Shown here one piece after another: positions 11,823-23,963 of a stretch of DNA of 64,000 nt (its first letter is position 1; the number at the start of each line of letters is the position of its first letter). Below the pieces are notes generated by a model. It worked only from the letters and a program-made list of their open reading frames with translations, was not told where the DNA came from and did not search any database. The position numbers and the translations under genes were made by a program. Origin of the DNA: Cyclina sinensis. Its lineage: Eukaryota > Mollusca > Bivalvia > Venerida > Veneridae. The DNA is taken from the NCBI GenBank assembly GCA_012932295.1, contig JAAONU010000006.1, positions 29,352,882 to 29,416,881 on the forward strand. The letters run 5' to 3'.

Positions 11823-13090
11823 ATTCTTTGTGCATACTTTATTATTCGCAACACGTGCTTGTTTTTATGACAATATGCAAATCAGGAAGGTGTGGATAAA
11901 TACCTTAAAATGATTGGTGCTTAATATCTGTAAATAAAACGATTAGAATGTGTGTCTCTTTTGGCAAAAACCGATTGGCTATTGGAATGGTGATAGAGTA
12001 ACAAACATTTCGATTGGCTATTACATATAACATTGCTTGTGCAACAAAAAATATTATTTTATGGTCACTCTCCCATAAGTAGATCATTGACAAAGCTAGG
12101 CAATAGGTTATTGGCAAAATGCGGTCAATGACATGAAGCCGCATAATCAATATTTGCCGGAAGATATTTGTTTGTTTGTAATGACATAAGCAATATTCAC
12201 ATTTACTTTCGATTTTGAAACTTTACTTGTAAGTGGTTTATTGACCTTGTTTATTTCTTGTTATGATAGTAGAATTGTCTAATTAGGCCACGCATGTTTT
12301 TCAAAGATGGATGTTGCTGGTAATAATTACACATAACATTATAAATATAATGTAGTTGAACATGAAGCTTGTATACTTTTCTGATTACTGTGTGCTAATT
12401 CTTTAGATTTAATGGTATAATTTTAGGTAAGTCCAACTGAGGAAAGGATACACAGAATACAAATGCCCGGTATTGGTAAACAACTGTATCATGGAGAGGG
12501 TATATATATTTCTGTAAATGATATTAAAGTACAAAGTAGCATGTATTTAAGGCTTTTTCATGGTGGAAAAGAGCTTAAAATTTTTGGACAAATAAAATAT
12601 AGTCACATGAAAATTTAATTTAAATTAAGTTATACGTCTATTATGTTTAATATGCTGCATGACACAGCAGATGAGTTTAAATTATATAAATAAATTATAT
12701 CAGTAACTATAATACCAAGAATTACTTGGCTTCTGAGAGAAATGTTACTCCTCATTCAAAATCACAGTAAAATTGTTAAAGTAATATACATTTATTCGTA
12801 GATATGGCTGAGCAGTCAACGCGTCTAAGCTTAGCAAGAAAAAACATGTCCATACTTGGATGTTTGACTAGTGCAATTTCAATAAATTTGGATTTATTAA
12901 ACAGTTAATTACATTTATTTGGTAAACTTAATTTTTTTATGTTATTGTTTTTTTTTCATATGACTTTAATTTATCTAAATTAAAAAAAAAAAAAATTCAG
13001 AGAGTGTTACAGCCAGCCAGTTTACAAACATGTATGGTCCATTCACGAAGAGTTTCCCACTTAAGTTGAGGTTTAATAACATGTTTTGTT
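11823..13090. other. Unassigned LINE interior between ORF1 and ORF2
   Basis: No coding region recognised. CGATTGGCTATT occurs twice (near 11,970 and 12,014). A run of A lies at about 12,979-12,992. The sequence near 12,805-12,835 resembles a tRNA A box (TGGCTGAGCAGTC) but has no B box. The spacing is long for a LINE, so a further nested insertion is possible, but no terminal repeats were found. Confidence 0.4.
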
Positions 13091-13108
13091 GATATGTCAT
13101 AAATCCTT

Positions 13109-13674
13109 AGTTTAGCATCAATGAATGTTCAGGGTCTGGGGGACAACCTAAAACGAAAAGACGTCTTTAATTATTTAAAATGCAAAACTTATTATATATA
13201 TTTTCTTCAGGATACACATTTTACAGATAAAGAGACAAAGATAATAAGAAGTCAATGGGGGTTTGAATGCTATTTCAGTAATTTCAATAGTCAGTCTCGT
13301 GGTGTCACCATTCTGATTAATAATAATTTTGATTTTAAACTGCAGAGCATTGAAAAAGATAACAATGGTAATCTATAAATGTTTTTCTGCAAAATAAATA
13401 ATGAAATTGTTTTATTGGTTTGTTTATATGGACCGAACAGAGATGAACCAGAATTTTACTTAAATTTAAAAGAGAAAGTTTCACAAGTAGATAGAAACTG
13501 TATTGTCACCGGGGATTTCAATTTAATTCTCTATCCGGAGAAAGATAGTTTTAATTATGTGAACATTAATAATCCAAAGGCACGTGAAATGGTTCTAGAA
13601 ATGATAATGGAATGTGACTTAATAGATCCCTGGAGAGAATTTAAAATAGAAAAACAGCATTTTACTTGGTTTAA
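13109..13674 (+). pseudogene. LINE ORF2 endonuclease domain (5' part, interrupted)
   Basis: Apurinic-type (APE) endonuclease domain of an L1/Tx1-like LINE. It opens ASMNVQGLGDNLKRKDV, has FLQDTHF at the catalytic acidic position (Asp where mammalian L1 has Glu), SRGVTILINNN, and VTGDFNLIL (the GDFN motif). One stop (TAA at 13,376) falls in the middle. The domain ends at FTWFK exactly where the TTAA element is inserted. Deleting the element and one TTAA copy restores FTWFKKNQVKRARLD in frame at 19,702 onward. Confidence 0.85.
13671..13674. repeat. TTAA target duplication, left copy
   Basis: TTAA here and at 19,702-19,705 flanks the nested 6.0-kb element. Cutting one copy plus the element restores the LINE reading frame. 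Confidence 0.85.
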
Positions 13675-14684
13675 GGATGTATGAGCGGTTTCGTTCTTCC
13701 ATTAAGAATTTGAAAATATTTTGCTGACACAGAGAACACTTCAAGACATGACCAAAAACAACATAAAAATGGTAGGTCACCGAACTCGTTTTTTCTCTAT
13801 GGAAGTTTTAAGTTGATACATCAACAATTTTGTCTGATTCAAGGAAATTCCTATAAAATCAGGGTAGTTGACTCTGGACTAATGTGACTGAAATCTGTTT
13901 GAAGCTAAGAACATAGCACATAACTATATGAGTATAGTACTGATAACTCTACAGAAAGATGTTGTTTAATTGTCTTGATCACGATACAAACTAAACATAC
14001 CAATCATGATTACCCCACCCATTTTTTGAAACAGGCGGAATACACATCTTATACTTATCGAAATTTTTAAGTATGAATTTCCATTAAGTTTTGTTTTGTT
14101 TTTTGTGACAAAGTTTCTCATAGGTCATTCTTAAGAAATATATATAAAAAACATATGTCACCGATCATTCTGAAATAATATTACGTTTTATCTACCAAAA
14201 TGCGTGTAATTTGCATAAATAAATACAACAACTGTGAAAGATAATCAGTTTTATTTCTACAAGTAAGAATATATTTCAGTGTAATTCATTTACATCACAT
14301 GCCTATTGGAAACAGATATTTTATGTATTTAAAAGTTTTAAACAACAATTTGAAACGATGCAACAAATTGTAATATGGGTATGAATTACCCCACCCACTT
14401 TTTTGCAAATGATTAAGTATAATCATTTTCAAGGTTTGTTTTATATTACATGACAAAAAAATGACTGCAACATTGAAAAGAATAAGCTTTAATGAATAAT
14501 AGGGTTATAAGTGCAGTAACTTGCACCAGACTCCAAAACACTCATGTAATCCATCAAGCTGACATTTGAGATTCTGACGTCACTTCTCAAATAAACCTGT
14601 TTTATATAATACACTTAACCTTGTTTATGACATAAATTACATTGTAAAAACATCAATTACTGTTGGAATGTTTAGTAACCTTAA

Positions 14685-16107
14685 ACAAGAGGGCCATGAT
14701 GGCCCTGTATCGCTCACCTGAGTATGACTGCTTTTTACAAAAGTGGCTATGAGCCTGGTTAACTGACCCCAGATGACCCATTTTCGAACTTGACCTAGAA
14801 ATTACTGAAACAATCTTTCTGACAAATTTCCAGGTTGTTTGGACTGAAAAGGTTACCACTAACAAGTGTTAACAAGGTTTTTCCATATTTGGGCTCTATG
14901 ACCTAGTTTTTGAACCTAGATGTCCCATATTTGGACTTGAGCTAGAAATTATCAAAACAATCTTTCTGACAAATTTCAAGGATATTTGGACTGAAAAAGT
15001 AGCCTTAATAGTGTTAAAAAGGTTTTTCGATATTTGGGCTCTGTGACCTTGTTTTTGATGATGACCCATATCCAAACTTGAGCTACAAATCATCAAAACA
15101 ACTTTCCTGACAAATTTCCAGGACATTTGGACTGAAAATGTATCCTCTAGACTGTTAAAAAGGTTTTTCGATATTTGGGCTCTGTGACCTAGTTTTTGAC
15201 CCCAGATAACCTATATTCAAAATTGAGCTAGAAATCATTGAAACAATCTTTCTTACAAATTTCCTGGTTATTTGGACTGAAAATGTTACCTCTAGAGTGT
15301 TTACAAGACTTTTCCATATTTGGGCTCTGTGACCTAGTTTTTGAACCCAGATAACACATATTCGAAGTTGAGCTAGAAATCATTGATACAACTTTTCTCA
15401 CAAATTTCCAGGTTATTTGGACTGAAAATGTTACCTCTAGAGTGTTAACAAGACTTTTCCATATTTGGGCTCTGTGACCTAGTTTTTGAACCCAGATAAC
15501 ACATATTCGAACTTGAGCTAGAAATCATTGATACAACTTTTCTCACAAATTTCCAGGTTATTTGAACTGAAAATGTTACCTCTAGAGTGTTAACAAGACT
15601 TTTCCATATTTGGGTTCTGTGACCTAGTTTTTGAACCCAGATGACACATATTCGAACTTGACTTAAAAATCATCAAAGCAACCTTTCTGGCAAATTTTCA
15701 AGACAACAGGACTAAAAATGTAACCTCTGGAGTGTTAATAAGATTTTTCTATTTTTGGGCTCTGTGACCTAGTTTTTGACCATAGATGACCCATATTCGA
15801 ACTTGAGCTAGAAATCATTGATACAACCTTTCTCACAAATTTCCAGGATATTTGGACTAAAATTGTAGCCTCTAGAGTGTTAACAAGGTTTTTCTATATT
15901 TGGGCTCTGTGACCTAGTTTTTCAACCCAGATAACCCATGTTCGAACTCGTTCAAGAAATCATTGGGACAAACATCCTGACAAAGTTTCAAGACAATTGA
16001 GGCAAAAAAGTGACCGCTAGAGCGTTAACGAACTAAGTGTGGCCGGACACCGGACATTGAGCGATCCTAATAGCTCACCATGAGCCTACGGGTCAGGTGA
16101 GCTAAAA
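14685..16107 (+). repeat. Bivalve-type repeat element with nine-unit 145-bp array
   Basis: The head carries a perfect short hairpin (AGGGCCATGATGGCCCT) and GCTCACCTGA at 14,712-14,721. The tail carries the exact inverse, TCAGGTGAGC, at 16,093-16,102. Between them a unit recurs: GGGCTCTGTGACCTAG begins at 14,891, 15,036, 15,177, 15,322, 15,467, 15,612, 15,757 and 15,902, so the period is 145 bases (one step is 141). A partial first unit starts near 14,745. A separate copy of the head lies inverted at 51,820-51,860. Tandem-repeat-cored mobile elements of this layout are known in bivalves (pearl-like or Helentron-associated), but the exact family cannot be named from sequence alone. Confidence 0.85.
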
Positions 16108-17020
16108 AGTTTAATTTGTGTTTTCCTGGTAAGCTGATATCATGACTTGTTTTAGCAACAGTCTCTTGGACTTAACGCGTCTTTCCATAATAACCAAAAG
16201 ACATACTTTTTAGATGTACTGTATTTTACACAAGTAGGCTGGGTATACAAGGAAAATGCCTTACAGGTATAGAGGACCTGAGTAGTGAAGTCTGTTGTAA
16301 CAGATTTTTGAATGCAATACGACCAGAAAACTAAAAATATTTACAGTTGGTACATGTATATAACCAAATCAAATATTGTTGAACACATTTATCATATAAC
16401 AATGACTTGAAGGTAAACACACATGAATTTATAGATTCATGAATGAAATATGTAATTGCTAATATTTTTGCATTGATTTCTATACAGATAAGCCTAAAGA
16501 TAAGCCTAAAGTGACTGGAAACACATACAAGCAAACCTCCTCAAAGCATTTAAGTCCAAATATACATGTATATCAAACACTTCATCAAATATCTGCTTTA
16601 AATCTATATATAGCCTATTGCAGCATTTAGCATGATTAGTAATTTAAGTCTTTTTATTCATTTTACCATGTGACAAGTAAACTAAACTGGTCAGTGTGTA
16701 TAATTGCATTGTATTTCAATCTGAAATAACTTTGACATTTTAAAAGCAATTAGCACAAAATCAATGGATACAGTTAGCTACTGGGCAAACCAATTAAGTG
16801 CAGTGAAGGGTTTTTTTTTTTAAAAAAAACACCAGAATAAGATTATGGCAGTCTATTAGTAACAAAACTTCTTTGCAGCACCCTTATAAAGTGAGTGTAA
16901 TAATGCTTATGCATACTACCAACCACGCAACCATACTGAATTGTAAACATGGCAAAATGTTAACTGACTACCTAAAAAAACATGTACAAAAGCATTCCTT
17001 AACAATGTTAAGACACACTT
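16108..17020. other. AT-rich interior of the TTAA element
   Basis: No coding region, RNA gene or clear repeat recognised, apart from a short direct repeat AGATAAGCCTAAAG near 16,486-16,512. Confidence 0.5.
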
Positions 17021-17514
17021 TTTTCTGAAAGAAACTTTGATACAGAGTCAATAATTTTGTTGGATCTACAGCTACATCATCAACTGCATTATGTGCATTG
17101 TAGACTGCAGACAAAAAATGAGTTTCTAAAAATGGCTGACTGCTTTTTAGATCTGGGAAGTTTTTTTGTATAACAAATATGTATCAATAAACCCTACAGT
17201 ACAATCTAAAAATACAGTCAAGAGTTGTACAGAAGCTAAAAAATTAACTAAAACCTTGCTGTCAAAACTTTTACAGTTAGTAGCATTAATAACATTGTCA
17301 GAGCTTTTCTGAAGAAAATTCAAAAACAACTGAAGACCTTCTGTTTTGTGTACACTTGATACTCTCTGTCCTCTAACATATACAGCATTGTGTGTAATGT
17401 TTATTCCAGTTATAGCAGTAGCTCTTGATGAAACCGGTTAAGAGGGCAAAATGTAACAGCTAAAACTTTCTTCGCCTCTCTTCGCAGCAATCTGTACAAT
17501 GTCTGAATCTCTCT
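17021..17514 (-). pseudogene. DEDDh 3'-5' exonuclease-like relic
   Basis: Minus-strand reading from an acceptor-like site (TTTTTTTACAG) gives RDSDIVQIAAKRGEESFSCY, a stop, then ISP-like and TGI segments (ATAITGI), an E-L-F segment (EGLQLFLNFL), NCKSFDSKVLVNFL (second Asp motif), CTVGFIDTYLLYKK (third motif). After a frameshift it reads AVYNAHNAVDDV, which matches the His-x4-Asp motif of DnaQ/TREX-type exonucleases. The first DxE motif should lie upstream in another exon and was not found. The family removes nucleotides from 3' DNA or RNA ends. One stop and one frameshift make this copy dead. Recognition is by motif order only. Confidence 0.5.
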
Positions 17515-19701
17515 CTGTAAAAAAACAAGTGAGTTTTGTCACAAGTTCTTGGATAAAATTGGAAGCAGCTGTAATCTGTATAACATGTAAATGGAGAATG
17601 GCCACTACAAAAGCTTGAAAACTGAAAAAGCATGGATTTTGTTTTTAAATCTTGTGTTGCTTTAATGTGTATACTATCAATGCATGATCCTTTTGCTATA
17701 GGAAGAGGCTTTACTTCAACATTTACTATATGAGACATGTAAAAGCAGGCTGAAATTGCTAAGACATAAATATTACAGCCAGGTACCTAGTTCTTTAATG
17801 CAATCAATTAAAAGAAATAGATACTTTTTAGTACATGTATACTGTTAAAGGCAAATTTGCTTGCATTTAAAAGGTTGAAAATGAGCAAACAAGTTTTATA
17901 TTCTGTCAGTATTGAATAAAAAATGCAAATGTCAAATTTGTAATTAGTGGTGTGACAATCCCATGAAAACCAGCAAGAAAGTTGTTTTAAAACCATTAGA
18001 AAGACTGTCACTGACCCAGAAAACTTCAGACATATATAACCCTGTGTGTTGAACATTTAATAAACTGATAGAAGTACACTGTAATTTAAGAATTTTTTTC
18101 AAAACCAAGGAAGGTCTATCTCTTGGTATCAGAACACTTAGGACCATGGCCATTTTGGACTGGACATTATGGATCAGATTTTGAGGACACTTCGGACCAA
18201 CTATATTTCTAAACATGGTCCGAAGTGTCCCCAAACCTGGTCTGTAATGTCTATTCTGAAATGTTCATAATTCTATTTTTGTCATGTTTGTGTTCTACCT
18301 AAGACTTACTGAATCACACGCTCAAGAAATAGACTTAGTCACTCTACATGTATGTGCACCTTTAAGGAGTTTCAAAGCATCCCAGAAGCACTGCTTTTTA
18401 AATGTCAGATTCATCGTGCTCAGACAAATTTGCTTTTGTGCAACCTGAATGAAAAAATTATGTCAATGGGTACTGCTTTAGCAGTTGTGCAGCAGTCATT
18501 TGCAATTATATGACCCCTTACTCCCAGACAGTGCACGGGACAAAGCTGTATTTTTACTTTTCGGCTATTCTCCGGACCAAGTGGGGCCATAGTTGTAAGT
18601 GGCTGGTGCATTCTAGGACTGGGTAAATTTCACAATGTTAATCTAATTTAATTTTAATAAGGACTTTTGAACTCAAATTAGACATAAATTGGTAATTTAG
18701 ATCCAGTATATATATATAGCTATTTACAGGTATGTGCTAATTAAGTGTATGGCAAAACAGCATACCAGTACAGCTGATACTCAGTTGGTACTTGGTAGAC
18801 CGGTAGAGTGTAGGAATATTGAGTCCCAGTCAAGCCAAGATTTTTTCACCATCTGTTATATAAATATTACATGTCATTAAGTTATTACCTACCTATTCCA
18901 ATCTAATTGTTGATATCATATATATTCCCATCCTTCTTCCCAGTTCCAATGAATGATACAGTATCTCCTGACAGTTAGGACAAAAAATATTCAAAGTACC
19001 AGCAAGTCCAATATCTGGTTTCTTATTACAGTTATGAAGATGCAACTGTGTGTAGCACTTCATACAAGAAAATCATCCTACCAGACAGTCCTGTACTTGA
19101 GCTTTTATCAATGTTATCATAAACAAGTGTTACCGGACAAAACTGATATATAAGGCACACATTCTGAATAAGTATGATCGGAATACCTATGGTTGTAAAT
19201 TTCATCAGTACAACTGGAATTCGAATTTCGACGTGTAACTGAATCTGACATTTTTTCAACACGATCAAGCTGCTTTTTACTGATGAACTTTCCTTTCCGA
19301 AGGTACATTATCAACACTGAATGGCACACGTATGAGAAATAATGAAATATATCTAAAATGTATAAAACGTGTATACAGACGTAAAAAATCATGTCATAGT
19401 CAAAAACCTAGTTTAAACCACACTCTTGTTTACCAAACGTCAAACTTCAAAGGTACCGCCAAAACAAACCCAGATAGCGGTAATCGGTGATTGAGGTAAA
19501 AACGTCACGACAAAATTATCCCGACAAGGTTTTTATAAAATAACTTCTCATTTTCGAGGATAAAAATATCCGTTTTGCTGCAGGTAAACAAAAACTTTGT
19601 GAAGAGTAATGCAACGATGACTCTTAAAAAACGCTTTATATTTTACGACAGCGTTTCAAATTATGGCATCCGCGCATGCGCACAAAACCGCTCGTACATC
19701 C
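17515..19701. other. Remaining interior and right arm of the TTAA element
   Basis: Holds the palindrome listed separately. A minus-strand frame at 17,460-17,738 precedes the exonuclease relic. Another at 19,117-19,392 is the best candidate for an upstream exon. Neither matches a family I recognise. The right terminal repeat is preceded by the self-complementary GCGCATGCGC. Confidence 0.4.
18153..18262. repeat. Imperfect palindrome
   Basis: A perfect 15-base stem (GGACACTTCGGACCA at 18,185-18,199 and its complement at 18,216-18,230) lies around a 16-base loop. Outer arms with mismatches extend it to about 50 bases each side. Confidence 0.75.
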
Positions 19702-22700
19702 TTAAAAAGAACCAAGTTAAGAGAGCCAGACTTGATTCTTCCTTATTTCAAGTAATTTGTTTACAGATGTAGAAAAAGCTTCCATTTTTCCATGTTACAG
19801 AACTGATCATTCCCTAATTGTTCTAGAAATAAAATTGGGAAAAATTTAAAAGGGGAAAGTCTTATTGGAAGTTTAATAACCTTCTTCTTAAAGATACAGA
19901 ATCTAAGGTTGATCAAACAATTAATACTAGATATAAAGATACAGTATAGTTCAAATACACAAATGACTAATTTACCTGTAGAAGAAATAAGTAATAAAGA
20001 TATAATTTTTACTATTGATGAACAGTTATTTTTTGAAACTTTAATGATGCAGATAAGTGGTATGACTATAGCTTATGCAACCCATAAGAAGAAACGGAAA
20101 TTTTTGATGAAATCATATTAGAGCAGAAAAATACAGAACTATTAAGTATTCGAAGGATAAAACTAGAAGGATCTTTTATTAGATATAGAGCAAAGTGGAT
20201 GCTGGGAGGTGAAAAGCCTCAAAATATTTTTGTAACTTGGAAAACAGACATTTTGCTTCAAAACTTATGAATTCATTGAACTCAAAGTCGTGAATTTTAT
20301 TAAATACACAAGAAGATATACTGATAGAGACAGAAAATCATTATAAAGATTTATATTCTGCTAAAAGCAACCAAGAGGTCAATCTAAATAACTTATTTAG
20401 AAATTGTACTATTAATAAACTGTCGGTTGAAGACAGAAATGATTTAGAAGGTAAACTTATTTATGAAGAGATGTTAAACACTCTAAAATCAATGTCAAAT
20501 AACTCTTCCCCAGGAAGTTCAGGTTTCACTGCAGCTTTCTTTAAATTTTTCTGGATTGATCTTGGTGACTTTCTTGTGAGATCAATAAATCATGGTTTTG
20601 ACATTGGAGAACTTTCTATTTCTCAGAAACAAGGTATTATATCATGCATTCCTAAAGGTGACAAAGACAAACTGTACTTAAATAACTGAAGACCAATAAC
20701 GTTGCTAAATGTGTCATATAAAATTGCGTCGGCAAGTATTGCAATCGTTTAAAAAAAGTATTAAAAAAATAATAAGTGAAGATAAAACTGGCTTTCTATC
20801 TGAAGGCTTTATAGGTGAAAACATAAGAATTATATATGACATTATGTTTTATACTGAAAAATATCATAAGCCAGGTATGTTACTTCTACTTGACTTTGTC
20901 ACAGCATTTGACTCTTTGTCATGGAGTTTCATGGCTAAAGTTTTGGATTTTTTAAACTTTGGAAATGACTTCAAAAAATGGATAAAGGTTTTTTATAACA
21001 ATGTTTTGTCAGGTGTTATTATAAATGGTCATTTATCTGATTGGATTTATGTACATCGGGGTTGTCGTCAAGGTGATCCTTTGTCTCCTTACCTGTTCTT
21101 TCTCTGTGCAGAAATATTATCAATACTTATTAAAAATGACAAAGTCATTTCTGGAATTAAGGTCAACAGTGCTGAATTTTTAATTTCTCAATATGCTGAT
21201 GATACAACATTGATGTTAGATGGCTCCAAGAAATCACTTGTAAACACAATGAAAATTTAAAAATTTTATGCTAAAATCTCGGGTCTTGAAATTAACGTTG
21301 ACAAAACAAAGGCAGTATGGATTGGTGCTTTAAAAATAACCAACATGCAATTTGTGAAGATTTGAGTATAAAATTTGAAAATAAATTTTAACTATTGGGA
21401 GTGGACTTTTCAGCTGACCTAAATACTATTGTTGATACTAATTATGCATCAAAAATTGAGGAAATAAAGCGTCTCTTCTCCGTTTGGTAAAAAAATAATA
21501 ATTTCACCTATTGGGAAAAGTATTGTAATCAAAACATTAGCTTTATCAAAGCTGAATCCCCTTATTATAGGTTTACCCAATCCAAAAGCAGAAACTGACA
21601 AATATATTCAATCTTTATTTTACAAATTTCTTTGGGACGGTGCAACAGATGAAATTAAAAGAAATGTAATAACAAATAGCATTGAAAGTGGTGGAATAAG
21701 AATGATTGATCTTGAAAAATTTATGTCTGCCCTTAAAGTATCTTGGTTCAGGAGATAAAGCAATAATCCTACAAAATATGTTGAATTAGTAAGTGTATTT
21801 TCTCCTTGTTTCTTATTGTTTGCAATGTATGGTGGTGAATTTATTAACAGAAATATTAGATTACAAAACAACGACTTTTGGAAAGATGTGTGTAAAGGTT
21901 GCATTTCCTTTTCGAGGTCAATGATACCAACCTCATGGAATGAGTTCCTTGCTCAACCAATATGGCATAACAATGATTTTAAAATTGGGGGTAAACCTTT
22001 TTGTGACAAAAGATATGTTGAGAAAGGTATTCTTTTAATAAATGACCTCTTCAATAAAAACGGTAGATTTCTTACTTTTTTGATGAATTCCTAAACTACT
22101 ATGAGGTTCAAACCAATTTTTACAATATAATAATATTATCCATTCTTTACGCTCATATTTTGATTCTCTAAATATCGAACACAAAGCTGTAAATGGTGTC
22201 CCACCTATTCAGCTCTTAATTATAAGTTTCTTAGATAAAAGTAAAGAAGGCTGTAGAAATATTTATGATTCCCTATTGTCTACCAACAAATCAATACCTC
22301 CATCTAGAAGGAAATGAGACATTGTTTTTACTTTAAACAATATAGACTGGAAATATATATACAAATTACCATTTAAATGCACTAAATGTCCTAAATTCCA
22401 ATGGCTACAATATAGACTTTTGCACAGAATACTTGGTACTAATCACCTTTTATTTAAAATGGGAATAAAAAATAAAAATAACTGCACTTTTTGTGGCAGA
22501 TCTACAGAAACACTAGTTCACATATTCTGGGATTGTGAAGTGACCCAAGATTTCTTGTACAACGTTAAAACTTGGATAAGAGCAAAGTGCAACTTACCTT
22601 CTCTAGATTGGACAAAGCAAGAGTTTATTTTGGGAAGCAGGACAATCCAAACTGCCTTATATTATATATTCTTACTGTCAGCTAAACATCATATTTATAA

Positions 22701-22796
22701 AAGTAAACTTAATTCATCTATACCTTATGTTGAAGCCTTCAAAAGACAAGTGAGCATTTTAATAAAAACTGAAAAATATAACGCAAAACATTGACT
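19702..22796 (+). pseudogene. LINE ORF2 reverse transcriptase and C-terminal domain
   Basis: This continues the endonuclease frame (KKNQVKRARLD). It passes through SNNSSPGSSGFTAAFFK and RPITLLNVSYKI, then palm motif A (LLLLDFVTAFDSLSW), GCRQGDPLSPYLF, and the catalytic QYADDTTLML. A thumb-like region with SKLNPLIIGLP and KFLWDG follows. Near 22,480 a C-terminal CCHC-type knuckle reads CTFCGRSTETLVHIFWDC. Several stops and frameshifts (for example near 20,689, 20,750, 21,258 and 21,757) leave it non-coding. The reverse transcriptase would copy LINE RNA at the nicked target. Confidence 0.85.
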
Positions 22797-23963
22797 TTAA
22801 CAAAGTTCAAGAAAATATGGGAACATCTTCAAGCACTATGTGTGGAAAATACACAATCATGAGAAGATTTATGTTGTGCTATACAACTCTGGCTGTACTG
22901 TATCCCCGTCTTATTACTGTCTTTTCTTTGTGATGAGGAATCTTTCCATTACCTTATGTCTACATTTGTATTGTATCTTTCTTGTATCTATATACAATGT
23001 ATAGGAAACACCCATTCAAAAGCAAACTTGAACCTTTATTCTTTATAGTTTTAAATACTTAAAATAAGCTAAGCAGTTTGACTATGCCTCTATTTGAGAT
23101 GGAACAGAGAAATAAAGATATTGAAGAAGAACAAAAATACTTATCTTTTAAACTTGCTTGTGATAACAAATATCACTTAAGTTGCTACTGAAACTGTAAT
23201 GACTCCTTTTTGTAGTCAGTATGTCTTATCTTAAAGACTATGCATATTGTTTTTTGTTGTGATTTTTTCTTTTCATTTGGAGATATCTTAAGATTGTTAG
23301 TAACACAGATTTATTGTAGAAACTTGGGGGCATCTTTAACCATTAATTCATGAAATCTGACTTATAACTTCGCTTTGATTTTGTTTTTAACTTGTTCTTT
23401 TGTTATATTCTTTTATCAGTCAAAATATTCAAGATTCTAACATGTTATTAAAAAGAAAACTTAAAAAGCTGCTTCCAACTTATTTTGATCTAATTTTATT
23501 TGTTGTAATTGATGTGATTTCGATTGCTGTTTTTTTTTAAAATTATTATTGGTTTAAATTCGTATTGTAATTATCAGTAACCAGTATAGTATGTTATCGA
23601 TAACTTGACATTCATGTGACAAACACGTTTATTTAATTATGGTTTATCAATTTTGATATTACAAAATTCTCTTGATGAGTTTTGATTTCACGAAAATTGT
23701 TTAATCCGCCGACATTTGCTATAATAACATACTTGGCTATGTTAAACAGATTCACGTGACTGTCAACTTAACCACAATGAGTTACAATCTGGATTATCAC
23801 TAGTAATACAAGCAGGTGAAAAACTTACGTACTGTATATGACATGAGAATGACAGCAACCGTAACCCTTCAGAATATTCTGACAATTATATTATTTGTTT
23901 CACAATGATAAATTGTAGTTGTGTATACATATACATGCTTTTGCTGAATAAAAATAATTATAA
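22797..23963 (+). other. LINE 3' region, possible transduced tail
   Basis: Non-coding. An AATAAA at 23,111-23,116 followed by A-rich sequence could be the LINE's own 3' end. A further ~850 bases lead to a second A-rich end at 23,945-23,963 immediately before the right target duplication. Confidence 0.4.

Larger units (their letters stand above)
13675..19701. mobile_element. TTAA-flanked DNA element (piggyBac- or Kolobok-type) inside the LINE
   Basis: A 6,027-base insertion. Terminal inverted repeats match at 18 of 19 positions: GGATGTATGAGCGGTTTCG at 13,675 and, inverted, GGATGTACGAGCGGTTTTG ending at 19,701. A TTAA duplication is typical of piggyBac and Kolobok superfamilies. No intact transposase was found. 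Its interior holds a 145-bp satellite array (14,685-16,107), a minus-strand exonuclease relic (17,021-17,514), a palindrome (18,153-18,262) and a minus-strand frame at 19,117-19,392 (RKGKFISKKQLDRVEKMSD) that may be an exon of the element's own gene. The motif ATTACCCCACCCA occurs at about 14,008 and 14,388. Confidence 0.8.
10457..23963 (+). mobile_element. Composite Tx1/L1-like LINE insertion
   Basis: Insertion of 13,507 bases bounded by perfect 19-bp duplications and absent from unit B. Order: 5' region, ORF1 relic (10,777-11,822), unexplained 1.3 kb, endonuclease part of ORF2 (13,109-13,674), a nested 6.0-kb TTAA element (13,675-19,701), the rest of ORF2 with reverse transcriptase (19,702-22,796), a long 3' region and an A-rich end (GAATAAAAATAATTATAAAA) abutting the right duplication. 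Without the nested element the LINE would be about 7.5 kb. Confidence 0.85.

Noticed and set aside
12801..12860. tRNA or SINE head between LINE ORF1 and ORF2
   Set aside because: Only an A-box-like stretch; no B box at the right distance.
19117..19392. Transposase N-terminus of the TTAA element
   Set aside because: A plausible exon texture, but no motif of piggyBac or Kolobok transposases could be recognised.
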